Below are positions 34,656 to 42,524 of a stretch of 64,000 nucleotides of DNA, piece after piece. Where the stretch lies: assembly GCF_042654985.1 (NCBI RefSeq), contig NZ_JBHSMT010000031.1, positions 116,824 through 180,823 on the forward strand. The letters are read 5' to 3'. The notes under the pieces are model-generated. The model was not told where the DNA came from and made no database searches. It saw nothing but the letters and a program-made list of their open reading frames with translations. The translations under genes and the position numbers were made by a program. Position 1 is the stretch's first letter; each line of letters opens with the position of its first letter. This DNA is from Paraherbaspirillum soli. GTDB lineage: Bacteria; Pseudomonadota; Gammaproteobacteria; Burkholderiales; Burkholderiaceae_D.

Positions 34656-35468
34656 TTATGCTGCTGCGGCTACCGGATGTGCCTGTTTTCGATACAGGAA
34701 CTCCAGCACCGTGGTCCGATATTCGGCATACAGGGAGTCCTGCGCCAGCGCCACTCTGTCGCGCGGACGCGGCAGACGGACCTGCACGATTTCTCCGATG
34801 GTGGCGGCCGGGCCGTTGGTCATCATCACGATCCGGTCCGACAACAGCACCGCCTCGTCGACATCGTGGGTCACCATCACCACCGTCGAGCCGGTCTTGG
34901 CGACGATCTTCAGCAGTTCGTCTTGCAAGTGAGCGCGAGTCAGCGCATCGAGTGCGCCGAACGGCTCGTCCATCAGCAGCACCTTGGGTTCCATCGCCAA
35001 CGCGCGGGCGATGCCGACTCGCTGCTTCATACCGCCGGAAATTTCGTGCGGACGCTTTTGTCCTGCGGCGTTCAAGCCGACCATGCTCAGTGCGGCGTTG
35101 GTACGCTCTTTCAACGCCTGCTTGTTTTCGCTGGCGGCAAACACCCGCTCCACGCCCAGATAAATATTTTCATAGCAGGTCAGCCATGGCAGCAGCGAGT
35201 GGTTTTGAAACACCACGGCGCGCTCCGGCGACGGTCCGCCGATTTCACGATTGGCGCAGATCAGCACGCCGTCGCTGGGCCGCAGCAAGCCGGCAATCAG
35301 ATTGAGCAAGGTCGATTTGCCGCAACCGGAGTGGCCGATCAAGGTCACGAACTCGCCCTTGCGTACCGTCAGGTTGATGTCACGCAGCGCATGGAAGTCG
35401 CCTTTGCGGGTATGAAACACCATTTCGGCCTGGTGGATTTCTATGAATTTGGCGTCGCGCAGTTCCAT
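34656..35468 (-). CDS. nrtD: NrtD-type nitrate/nitrite ABC transporter ATPase
   Basis: ATPase of the nitrate importer encoded with nrtA and nrtB. The 270-residue protein has Walker A GHSGCGKST (about 45-53), the signature ISGGMKQRVGIARAL (about 143-157) and Walker B LLMDEPFGALD (about 164-174). It lacks the C-terminal NrtA-like domain of cyanobacterial NrtC, so regulation is not through such a domain. GGAG precedes its ATG. The closest relatives by context also include taurine and sulfonate ATPases (SsuB/TauB); the nir-nas neighbourhood decides for nitrate. Confidence 0.92.
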   Translation of the reverse strand: MELRDAKFIEIHQAEMVFHTRKGDFHALRDINLTVRKGEFVTLIGHSGCGKSTLLNLIAGLLRPSDGVLICANREIGGPSPERAVVFQNHSLLPWLTCYENIYLGVERVFAASENKQALKERTNAALSMVGLNAAGQKRPHEISGGMKQRVGIARALAMEPKVLLMDEPFGALDALTRAHLQDELLKIVAKTGSTVVMVTHDVDEAVLLSDRIVMMTNGPAATIGEIVQVRLPRPRDRVALAQDSLYAEYRTTVLEFLYRKQAHPVAAAA

Positions 35469-35486
35469 CTTTTTCTCCTTGTCGGG

Positions 35487-36395
35487 CTAGCTGCCAACCT
35501 GCTCGTAGGTAAACGCTTTCGCCAGCGCCACCAGCAGTTGTTCCAGCAACAGGCCGACCACGCCGATCACCACAATCGCGATGATGATGTGCGGCACGTT
35601 GAGGTTGTTCCATTCATCCCATACCCAGAAGCCGATCCCGACGCCGCCGGTCAGCATCTCGGCGGCGACGATCACCAGCCAGGCGGTGCCGATCGCCAGC
35701 CGCACCCCGGTCAGCATGTAGGGCAAGACGGACGGGAAAAGAATTTTGGTGATGATCTTCCACTCCGACAGATTCAGGACCCGCGCCACGTTCATGTAAT
35801 CCTGCGGCACCCGCTGCACCCCGACCGCGGTGTTGATGATCATCGGCCAGATCGAACAAATGAAGATGGACCAGATGGCGGCTGGATTGGCCGACTTGAA
35901 CATCAGCAGACCGATCGGCAGCCAGGCTAGCGGCGACACCGGCTTCAATAAACTGATGACCGGACCGAACATGCCGGACAGGAAGCGGAAGCGGCCGATC
36001 ATGAAACCCAACGGAATCCCGACCGCGGCCGCCAGGCCGAAGCCGACCGCAACCCGCTGCAGCGAAGCCAGGATGTTCCAGCCTATGCCTTGATCGTTGG
36101 GACCGGTTCGGTAGAACGGGTCGGAAAACAATTTGACGGCTTCCTGCAAGGTCAGCAGCGGCGTCGGGAATTGGCTGTCGCTCATCGCAATCAGCTGCCA
36201 GAGCAGCACCAGGAATGCCAGGCCGCACAGCGGCGCGACCGTTTGCATCATCAGCGGGCTCATGCTGCGGCGATGGGCAGCTGTCTGTACTTTGGCGGGC
36301 GGTGCCGGCTGCGCCGCAACGTTATCGACAGCAACGCTGTCCGGCATCAAGGCTTGGCGATTCGCCGCGGTCGCGGCGTCGGCGATTGCGCTCAT
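35487..36395 (-). CDS. nrtB: NrtB-type nitrate ABC transporter permease
   Basis: Inner-membrane permease of the nitrate importer. From the ATG at 36395 (GGAG 5 bases upstream) it is 302 residues; an ATG at 36428, just past the nrtA stop, would add 11. A polar, alanine-rich N-terminal tail (about 50 residues) precedes six or so membrane segments, and the coupling motif EWKIITKILFPSVLPYMLTG (about residues 210-229) matches the EAA loop of BPD permeases. The much longer frame open to 37157 lies inside nrtA and is not coding. Confidence 0.92.
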   Translation of the reverse strand: MSAIADAATAANRQALMPDSVAVDNVAAQPAPPAKVQTAAHRRSMSPLMMQTVAPLCGLAFLVLLWQLIAMSDSQFPTPLLTLQEAVKLFSDPFYRTGPNDQGIGWNILASLQRVAVGFGLAAAVGIPLGFMIGRFRFLSGMFGPVISLLKPVSPLAWLPIGLLMFKSANPAAIWSIFICSIWPMIINTAVGVQRVPQDYMNVARVLNLSEWKIITKILFPSVLPYMLTGVRLAIGTAWLVIVAAEMLTGGVGIGFWVWDEWNNLNVPHIIIAIVVIGVVGLLLEQLLVALAKAFTYEQVGS

Positions 36396-36430
36396 ATTGG
36401 CTCCAGAATCAATCATTGCGTGCGGCATGC

Positions 36431-37720
36431 TCAGGCCCGAATCTTGAAAGCGGCGGCATAGGCCTTGGGGTTCTTGCCGTCCCACAGCGTGCCGTCGCAT
36501 AAGGTCGAGCTTCTGAACGGCTCTTTCGGCACGCTGGTCTTGGTCATGGCCGCGGCTTCCTTGTAGAGCGCGATCTGGCTCACCGCGCTGGCCACCGCAA
36601 GATAGTCGGGATCGGTCTTCAGCAAACCCCAGCGGCGGTGCTGGGTCATGAACCACATGCCGTCCGACAGATACGGAAAATTCACCAGGCCGTCGTTGTA
36701 AAACTTCATGTAATTCGGGTCGTCCCAGGTCTTGCCCAGGCCGTTCTGATAGCGGCCCATGATGCGCTGCTCGATCACGTCCTTGCTGGTGTTGACGTAG
36801 GACTTGTCGGCGATGGTTGCCGCCATCTTGTTCCTGTTGGCGAGCGAGGCGTCGATCCATTTGCCGGCTTCCAGCACGGCGGCAATCATGGCGCGGCAAG
36901 TGTTCGGATGTTTGGCGACGAATTCGGCGCTGGCGCCTAGCACTTTCTCCGGATGGTCTTTCCAGATTTCCTGGGTGGTGGCGGCGGTGATGCCGACGCC
37001 ATCGACAATCGCCCGATGGCCCCACGGCTCGCCGACGCAAAAGCCATCCATATTGCCGACCCGCATATTGGCCACCATCTGCGGCGGCGGCACCGTGATC
37101 ACCTTGGCATCCTTGAGCGGATGGATGCCGTTGGCGGCCAGCCAGTAGTACAACCACATCGCGTGGGTACCGGTCGGGAAGGTTTGGGCGAAGGTGTATT
37201 CGCGCCGCTCGCGCGCCATCAATTTGGCCAGCGACGGCCCATCCACCGCGCCTTTGTCCGCCAGCTTTCTGGACAAGGTGATGGCCTGGCCATTCTGGTT
37301 CAGGCCCATCAGGATCGCCATGTCTTTTTTCTGGCCGCCGATGCCCATTTGCACGCCGTAAATCAGGCCCGACAGCACATGCGCCGCATCCAGTTCGCCA
37401 TTGGCCAGCTTGTCGCGCACAGCGGCCCAGGAGGCTTCCTTGCTGAGCACAATCTTGATGCCGTATTTTTTATCGAAGCCAAGCACCGATGCCATCACCA
37501 CCGACGCGCAATCGGTCAGCGGGATGAAGCCTATCCTGACTTCGGTCTTTTCCGGCTGATCGGAACCAGCGGCCCAGGCGCCTGCGCCGACTAGTCCGGA
37601 CATGCTTGCTCCCGCTGCAAGGGCTGCGGTTTGAACGAGGTGGCGACGCTTGGTGTCGACCTGATCTGTTGCAACGGCGGTGGCTTGATTGTTGTGCGGT
37701 AGGGCATTTGCTGCTTCCAT
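36431..37720 (-). CDS. nrtA: NrtA-type nitrate-binding protein with Tat-like signal
   Basis: Periplasmic substrate-binding protein of the CmpA/NrtA family. The 429-residue protein opens with a charged region, a twin-arginine motif (TKRRHLVQTA, about 23-32) and a hydrophobic stretch ending in AWAA, so it is probably exported folded by Tat. The mature part shows IGFIPLTDCASVVMA, EASWAAVRDKL and VGEPWGHRAI, typical of nitrate binders. It is the first gene after the nas leader, 30 bases past the terminator hairpin. The signal argues against it being the cytoplasmic sensor NasS. Confidence 0.92.
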   Translation of the reverse strand: MEAANALPHNNQATAVATDQVDTKRRHLVQTAALAAGASMSGLVGAGAWAAGSDQPEKTEVRIGFIPLTDCASVVMASVLGFDKKYGIKIVLSKEASWAAVRDKLANGELDAAHVLSGLIYGVQMGIGGQKKDMAILMGLNQNGQAITLSRKLADKGAVDGPSLAKLMARERREYTFAQTFPTGTHAMWLYYWLAANGIHPLKDAKVITVPPPQMVANMRVGNMDGFCVGEPWGHRAIVDGVGITAATTQEIWKDHPEKVLGASAEFVAKHPNTCRAMIAAVLEAGKWIDASLANRNKMAATIADKSYVNTSKDVIEQRIMGRYQNGLGKTWDDPNYMKFYNDGLVNFPYLSDGMWFMTQHRRWGLLKTDPDYLAVASAVSQIALYKEAAAMTKTSVPKEPFRSSTLCDGTLWDGKNPKAYAAAFKIRA

Positions 37721-37746
37721 CGGATCGACTCCGTATTCTCTTCACG

Positions 37747-37800
37747 CAATAAAAAAAGGCGTCGTCCCGTGATGAGCAAGTCATACGGGAAGACACCTTT
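37747..37800 (-). terminator. Attenuator terminator in the nas leader
   Basis: On the minus strand the stem is a 16-position helix with one mismatch and one G-T wobble (arms at 37800-37785 and 37770-37755) followed by seven T. It sits upstream of nrtA and after the predicted promoter, so by default it would stop transcription before the operon. This is the position of the terminator that ANTAR regulators override in Klebsiella nas and other ANTAR systems. Confidence 0.9.
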
Positions 37801-37821
37801 GTCTTGTGTGGATCGACCGCC

Positions 37822-37855
37822 GTTGGCCGAATCCAGCGGCGCCAGCGTTGGCGCC
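37822..37855 (-). promoter_or_regulatory. ANTAR-type RNA hairpins in the nas leader
   Basis: Hairpin 1 has GGCGCC arms (37855-37850 and 37843-37838) around a six-base loop AACGCT, with A at position 1 and G at position 4, the ANTAR consensus. Hairpin 2 directly follows (GCTGG and CCAAC, 37837-37822) with six-base loop ATTCGG; it has A1 but G at position 5 instead of 4, and one C-A mismatch in the stem. NasT, encoded just upstream, is the expected ligand. Confidence 0.7.
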
Positions 37856-37868
37856 TAGTTCTATCTAC

Positions 37869-37883
37869 GCAAGCGGCGTGCCA
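37869..37883 (-). promoter_or_regulatory. Sigma54 (-24/-12) promoter of the nas operon
   Basis: TGGCACG-CCGC-TTGC on the minus strand (37883-37869) matches the sigma54 consensus at every key position, with GG and GC exactly 10 bases apart. The start point would be near 37857, so the RNA begins just before the ANTAR hairpin. NtrC-type activation is expected but I did not identify binding sites upstream. Confidence 0.88.
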
Positions 37884-37984
37884 GGGCTTTTAACCAGGAT
37901 CGATGGCGTTTGACGCATAAAATTCGCACCGGCTTTGTGCAGCGCACCAGATTTGCGCGTCTTTATTGGGGCGTTCTCGGTGGC

Positions 37985-38080
37985 GTAGGGCGGAAAAGCG
38001 CAGCGCCTTCCGCCGTTCTGGATGCATCACAAACCTGTGGCACATCCAACGGCGGATAACGCTGCGCTCATCCGCCCTAC
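37985..38080. repeat. REP-like pair between nasT and the nas promoter
   Basis: Outer arms begin GTAGGGCGGAAAAGCGCAGC and end TCATCCGCCCTAC; they pair with a few mismatches (the right arm reads GGCGGATAACGCTGCGC). An inner TGGATG/CATCCA hairpin is also present. It is nearly the same as the copy at 39995, and related to the perfect palindrome at 32069. Confidence 0.88.
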
Positions 38081-38095
38081 AGGAAGACAGGAAGG

Positions 38096-38719
38096 CTAGC
38101 CCAATAAATCGGCGGCATCGATGATGCGCTGTGCAACTTCCGCCAGTTTCAGATTCTTGTCCATCGCCAGCCGCCGCAGCTTCTGATACGCATCCTGCTC
38201 GCTCATATTGTGGCGCTGCATCAGCAGTCCCTTGGCGCGTTCGACGATCTTGCGCTCGGCCAATTTCAGCTTGGTATCGGACAATTCGGTGCGCAGCTTC
38301 TGCTCCTGATTGAAGCGCGCCAGCGCGACTTCCAGCACCGGCTTGATGCGTTCCGCCTGCAGTCCGGCGACAACATAGGCCGACACGCCGGCCGCCATCG
38401 CCGCTTCCATGCTGGACTTCTTGGCATCCTCGGTAAACAGAACGATAGGCCGGCGCGCGTCGCGGGTGGCGATCACCACATGCTCCAGCACGTCGCGGGC
38501 ATCGGATTCGGCATCGACAATGATCATGTCCGGTTGCAATTGCGCGATCCGCTCCGGCAGGTAAAGGTCGGCCGGCAGCGATGCAATGATGTTGTAGCCG
38601 GCTTGCAGCAAACCGATGCGCAAGGCTTTGCCGCGCTCCGCTTGCGCCTCGAACGCAGGATCGCTGGCGCCATCGTCGATAGCGTCTGGATTGACGACAA
38701 CAATACGTAGGCTATGCAT
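38096..38719 (-). CDS. nasT: NasT, ANTAR-domain antiterminator of nitrate assimilation
   Basis: The 207-residue protein has a receiver-like N-terminal domain (about 1-125, with DMIIVDAESD holding a candidate acceptor aspartate) and a C-terminal ANTAR domain (about 140-205: IVERAKGLLMQRHNMSEQDA and YQKLRRLA, then AEVAQRII). ANTAR proteins bind paired hairpins in leader RNA and prevent terminator formation. The predicted target lies just downstream, before nrtA. I use the ATG at 38719; a TTG at 38737 is an alternative. In Azotobacter and Paracoccus NasT is held by the nitrate sensor NasS; no nasS is found beside it here. Confidence 0.92.
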   Translation of the reverse strand: MHSLRIVVVNPDAIDDGASDPAFEAQAERGKALRIGLLQAGYNIIASLPADLYLPERIAQLQPDMIIVDAESDARDVLEHVVIATRDARRPIVLFTEDAKKSSMEAAMAAGVSAYVVAGLQAERIKPVLEVALARFNQEQKLRTELSDTKLKLAERKIVERAKGLLMQRHNMSEQDAYQKLRRLAMDKNLKLAEVAQRIIDAADLLG

Positions 38720-38845
38720 GCTGGAAACAGGTCGCAAGACCTCGGTTTTCTACGATAGGAGAGGACGAGAGCTTATTTAATCTCTGCCTCTCCGATCAGC
38801 ACGCAAGAATCGCACCAAGCGGTGCGAAGGCGGGTGATGGGCGTG

Positions 38846-39880
38846 TTATGCCAGCTGCCAGTTCATCGTCTCGCCACCATTCAGCGGCACCAAGGTGGCA
38901 TCGCCCAACGGCAACTCTGCGGGGATAGTCCATGCCTGGCGTTTCAGCGTGACGCTGCCCTGATTGCGCGGCAATTCATAAAATGCGGGTCCGTTAAAAC
39001 TGGCGAAGGCTTCCAGCTTGTCCAACGCACCGACCTGATCGAAAGCCTGCGCGTACAACTCCAGCGCATGCAGCGCGGTGTAGCAGCCGGCGCAACCGCA
39101 GGCATTTTCCTTCAAGCCCTTGGCATGCGGCGCCGAGTCGGTGCCCAGGAAGAAGCGCGGGTTGCCGGAAGTGGCCACGCGCACCAGCTCTTGCCGATGT
39201 GTTTCGCGCTTCAATACCGGTAAGCAGTAGTAATGCGGGCGGATGCCGCCCTTGAAGATTTCATTGCGGTTATACAGCAGGTGATGCGCAGTCACGGTCG
39301 CGGCGATCGGGCCTTCGGCGCTCTCGACATATTGCGCGGCTTCTTTGGTGGTGATGTGCTCGAACACCACTTTCAGCTCCGGCATGTCGCGCCGCAGCGG
39401 TTGCAGCACTTTTTCGATGAAAACCGCTTCGCGATCGAACAGGTCGATCGCCGGGTCGGTCACTTCGCCATGCACCAGGAACGGCATGCCGACTTGCTGC
39501 ATCGCTTCCAGCGTTTTGTAGCACTTGCTCAGATCGGTGACGCCGGCATCGGAATTGGTGGTGGCGCCGGCCGGATACAGTTTGACCGCATGCACGAAGC
39601 CGCTGTCTTTGGCGCGCCGGATTTCATCGGGCGGCGTGTTGTCGGTCAGATACAGCGTCATCAGCGGTTCGAACGCCAGGTCCGGCGGCAGCACGGCCAG
39701 GATCCGGTCGCGATAGGCGCTTGCCTGCTCGGTCGTGGTCACCGGCGGCTTCAGGTTCGGCATCACGATCGCGCGGCCGAACTGGCGCGCGCTGTGCGGC
39801 AACACGCTGGCGAGCGCGACGCCATCGCGCAAATGCAAATGCCAGTCATCGGGGCGAGTGATGGTCAAGGTATCGGTCAT
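38846..39880 (-). CDS. pyrC: PyrC, dihydroorotase
   Basis: PyrC closes carbamoyl-aspartate to dihydroorotate in pyrimidine synthesis. The 344-residue class II enzyme has zinc ligands in PDDWHLHLRDG (about 10-20), the carboxylated lysine region VHAVKLYPAGATTNSDAGV (about 94-112), the FLVHGEV histidine (about 135-141) and the GTDSAPHAKG aspartate (about 247-256). Its length equals that of E. coli PyrC. It is flanked on both sides by REP-like pairs and shares no operon with nasT (108-base gap). Confidence 0.97.
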   Translation of the reverse strand: MTDTLTITRPDDWHLHLRDGVALASVLPHSARQFGRAIVMPNLKPPVTTTEQASAYRDRILAVLPPDLAFEPLMTLYLTDNTPPDEIRRAKDSGFVHAVKLYPAGATTNSDAGVTDLSKCYKTLEAMQQVGMPFLVHGEVTDPAIDLFDREAVFIEKVLQPLRRDMPELKVVFEHITTKEAAQYVESAEGPIAATVTAHHLLYNRNEIFKGGIRPHYYCLPVLKRETHRQELVRVATSGNPRFFLGTDSAPHAKGLKENACGCAGCYTALHALELYAQAFDQVGALDKLEAFASFNGPAFYELPRNQGSVTLKRQAWTIPAELPLGDATLVPLNGGETMNWQLA

Positions 39881-39994
39881 GTTGGTTCTCTTCTGTAAAA
39901 AGGCACTCCGCTATGCGTGCTGCGGGGGAGTGGCGATGGGCGACATTTTACCGCAGCGGCGAGGTGCTCTTATGTTGCGTCGGGTTCAAAAGCC

Positions 39995-40089
39995 GTAGGG
40001 CGGAAAAGCGTAGCGCCTTCCGCCTTGGATGCATCAAATGCATGTGGCACGTCCAAAACGGCGGATAACGCTGCGCTCATCCGCCCTAC
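39995..40089. repeat. REP-like pair upstream of pyrC
   Basis: The same palindromic unit as at 37985: outer arms begin GTAGGGCGGAAAAGCG and end TCATCCGCCCTAC, inner TTGGATG and CGTCCAA can pair. The two copies differ mainly in the central loop (ATCACAAACC against ATCAAATGCA). The pair of copies brackets pyrC and nasT. Confidence 0.88.
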
Positions 40090-40110
40090 TTGCTGGCCGA
40101 CCTTATCGAG

Positions 40111-40148
40111 AAATAAAAAAGCCGCTGCGGTCTGATCCGAAGCGGCTT
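40111..40148 (-). terminator. Intrinsic terminator after gltL
   Basis: On the minus strand GCCGCT pairs with AGCGGC (14-base loop, with partial further pairing), followed by TTTTTTATTT. It is 20 bases past the gltL stop. The mirrored A/T flanks also allow some function on the plus strand. Confidence 0.87.
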
Positions 40149-40167
40149 TATGTCCGGCGCGAAACTA

Positions 40168-40893
40168 TTAGTGAATAATTTTGGCCAGGAAGTCACGCGC
40201 ACGTTCCGAGCGTGGGGCGCCGAAGAATTCGTCTTTCTGGCAATCTTCCACCACCAAGCCCTTGTCCATGAAGACCACGCGATTGGCGACCTTCTTGGCG
40301 AAGCCCATTTCGTGCGTCACCACCATCATGGTCATGCCTTCTTGCGCCAGGCCGACCATCACGTCCAGCACTTCATTGATCATTTCGGGATCAAGGGCAG
40401 AAGTCGGTTCGTCGAACAGCATCGCAATCGGGTCCATCGACAGCGCACGGGCAATCGCGACGCGTTGTTGCTGGCCGCCGGACAACTGGCCGGGGAATTT
40501 ATCTTTTTGTGCGATCAGGCCGACACGGTCCAGGTACTTCAAGCCCTTTTCGGTGGCTTCGTCAACGCTGCGGCCGAGCACTTTTACCTGGCCGATGGTC
40601 AGGTTTTCACGAATCGACAGATGCGGGAACAATTCGAAGTTCTGGAACACCATGCCGATCCGCGCACGCAGTTTCGACAGGTTGGTTTTTGGATCGCCGA
40701 CCGAAATGCCGTCGACCACGATCTCGCCCTTTTGGAACGGTTCCAGACCGTTGACGGTTTTGATCAATGTCGATTTGCCGGAGCCGGACGGGCCGCACAC
40801 CACCACCACGTCGCCCTTGGCTACCTGTGTAGTGCAATCGGTCAGGACTTGAAAGTGGCCATACCATTTGCTGACGTTTTTAAGTTCAATCAT
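40168..40893 (-). CDS. gltL: GltL, glutamate/aspartate ABC transporter ATPase
   Basis: ATPase of the polar amino acid importer GltIJKL. The 241-residue protein has Walker A GPSGSGKST (about 34-42), signature LSGGQQQRVAIARAL (about 137-151), Walker B AMLFDEPTSALD (about 157-168) and the H-loop VVTHEMGFA. AGGAG stands 7 bases before the ATG. It is the last gene of the transporter block and is followed by a terminator. Confidence 0.95.
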   Translation of the reverse strand: MIELKNVSKWYGHFQVLTDCTTQVAKGDVVVVCGPSGSGKSTLIKTVNGLEPFQKGEIVVDGISVGDPKTNLSKLRARIGMVFQNFELFPHLSIRENLTIGQVKVLGRSVDEATEKGLKYLDRVGLIAQKDKFPGQLSGGQQQRVAIARALSMDPIAMLFDEPTSALDPEMINEVLDVMVGLAQEGMTMMVVTHEMGFAKKVANRVVFMDKGLVVEDCQKDEFFGAPRSERARDFLAKIIH

Positions 40894-40927
40894 CTAATTT
40901 CTCCTAATACCTGAATTCGTTTTCTTA

Positions 40928-41623
40928 CTATCGGATAATGGCAACCCTGTGCTGCAGCTTCCTGACCAGCAATGACAAGCCGAAACTCATCATGAAGTAG
41001 ACCACCGCCACAAACATATACATTTCGACCAGACGGCCGTCGCGCTGCGCGATCTTCGATGCCGAGGTGACGAAGTCGGGAACCGAACCCAGCACATACA
41101 CCAGCGATACGTCCTGGAACAACACAATGGTTTGCGTCAGCAGGATCGGGATCATGTTGCGGAACGCTTGCGGCAGCACCACATTGCCCATCATTTGCCA
41201 GTAGTTCATGCCCAGCGCATAACCGGCGGAAACCTGGCCGCGCGGGATCGACTGGATCCCGGAACGCATGATTTCGCAATAATAAGCTGCTTCAAACAGG
41301 ATGAAGGTGATCAGTGCCGAAGAAAACGCATCGACCTGGATCGGCTCCGGCGCGCCGATGATCCAGGCGCCGATATACGGCACCAGGAAATAAAACCAGA
41401 AAATCACCAGCACCAGCGGTATCGAGCGGATCAGGTTGACATAGCTGGTCGCCAGCAGCGAAATCGCTTTGCTGTGCGACAGGCGCATCATCGCCAGCAT
41501 GGTGCCGAACAGAATGCCGCCGAGCATCGCAGTGAGCGTCAACGTCAGCGTGAACTTCATCCCGGTCGAGAACAGGTAAAACCAGGAGCGGTGAATGACG
41601 TCAAAATCGAAATTCGAAAACAT
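40928..41623 (-). CDS. gltK: GltK, glutamate/aspartate ABC transporter permease
   Basis: One of two homologous His/Glu/Gln-type permeases of the importer. The 231-residue protein has about five membrane helices and the conserved coupling segment RGQVSAGYALGMNYWQ (about 148-163). Its ribosome site GGAGGT lies inside the end of gltJ and the ATG follows the gltJ stop after 2 bases, so translation is coupled. Confidence 0.94.
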   Translation of the reverse strand: MFSNFDFDVIHRSWFYLFSTGMKFTLTLTLTAMLGGILFGTMLAMMRLSHSKAISLLATSYVNLIRSIPLVLVIFWFYFLVPYIGAWIIGAPEPIQVDAFSSALITFILFEAAYYCEIMRSGIQSIPRGQVSAGYALGMNYWQMMGNVVLPQAFRNMIPILLTQTIVLFQDVSLVYVLGSVPDFVTSASKIAQRDGRLVEMYMFVAVVYFMMSFGLSLLVRKLQHRVAIIR

Positions 41624-41625
41624 GA

Positions 41626-42378
41626 TTAATGACCTCCTGTGTTAGCGCTACCGGCGGCAATAAAGCCTGGAATCGCAATCACTTTTTCCAGCCATCGAGC
41701 CAGCAGCAATGCGATTCCCGAAATGGCGACGTAAATGATGGTGGCGCCAGTCAGCGACTCGAATGTCTGGAACGTGAATTCACGCATCGAATAGGCCGCT
41801 GCGGTCAGTTCGACCAGGCCGATAGTCAGCGCCACCGAGCTGTTCTTGATGATCGCCGCAAATTCATTGGTCAGGGCCGGGACGATGATGCGGAACGACA
41901 TCGGCAACAATACGTAGCGGTAGGTTTGCGGCAAGGTCAGGCCAAGCGCGGTACCCGCCAGCTTTTGACCGCGCGGCAAGGCATTGATGCCGGCGGAAAC
42001 CTGTACCGCAACCCGCGACGACGTAAAAAAACCCAGCGCCAGAAAGGCGGTGATGAACGATGCATTCGGCAGGTTCTTGAGCCAGTGGCCAATGCTCGCC
42101 GGCACGATTTCGGGCATCACGAAATACCACAGGAACATCTGCACGATCAGCGGGATATTGCGGAATAGCTCGACGTAGCCATTCGCCACGCGGACCGCCC
42201 ATTTATTCGGCATGGTGCGGATGGTACCGATGACGGTGCCGATAATCAGTGCCATGATCCAGGCCCCGGCGGATAGTGCGACGGTCCACTTGAGGCCGAC
42301 CAACAAGGTGTCCATGTAAGTACTGACACCGTCGGGAGCCTCTTGCCAGAAGATGCCCCAGTTCCAGTTGTAATGCAT
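41626..42378 (-). CDS. gltJ: GltJ, glutamate/aspartate ABC transporter permease
   Basis: Partner permease of GltK. The 250-residue protein has an N-terminal periplasmic start (HYNWNWGIFWQEAPDG, as in E. coli GltJ), about five membrane helices, and the coupling motif RGQKLAGTALGLTLPQTYR (about 149-167). It is separated from gltI by 146 bases that hold a hairpin terminator, so its level is probably set below that of the binding protein. Confidence 0.94.
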   Translation of the reverse strand: MHYNWNWGIFWQEAPDGVSTYMDTLLVGLKWTVALSAGAWIMALIIGTVIGTIRTMPNKWAVRVANGYVELFRNIPLIVQMFLWYFVMPEIVPASIGHWLKNLPNASFITAFLALGFFTSSRVAVQVSAGINALPRGQKLAGTALGLTLPQTYRYVLLPMSFRIIVPALTNEFAAIIKNSSVALTIGLVELTAAAYSMREFTFQTFESLTGATIIYVAISGIALLLARWLEKVIAIPGFIAAGSANTGGH

Positions 42379-42471
42379 TTTTTGTCCCCTCTTATTACTC
42401 TCAAATCACGATTGCCGGACCTTGCTTTGGCGTCAGCCGTGCATAGTTGTGCGTCGCAGCAATTTTATTGC

Positions 42472-42500
42472 AAAAACAAAACGGGAGGCTTGCGCCTCCC
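42472..42500 (-). terminator. Intercistronic terminator between gltI and gltJ
   Basis: GGGAGGC and GCCTCCC (42500-42494 and 42489-42483 on the minus strand) form a perfect 7-bp stem over a 4-base loop, followed by GTTTTGTTTTT. It begins 24 bases past the gltI stop. Partial readthrough would lower permease and ATPase transcripts relative to gltI mRNA. Confidence 0.85.
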
Positions 42501-42524
42501 AGTTTGCTCTTGATGATGCCGATC

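Noticed and set aside
35487..37157. A 556-residue open frame that could look like a fused NrtA-NrtB protein
   Set aside because: Only its last 300 or so residues are permease; the rest lies out of frame within nrtA, is rich in Arg and Gly and has no family resemblance.
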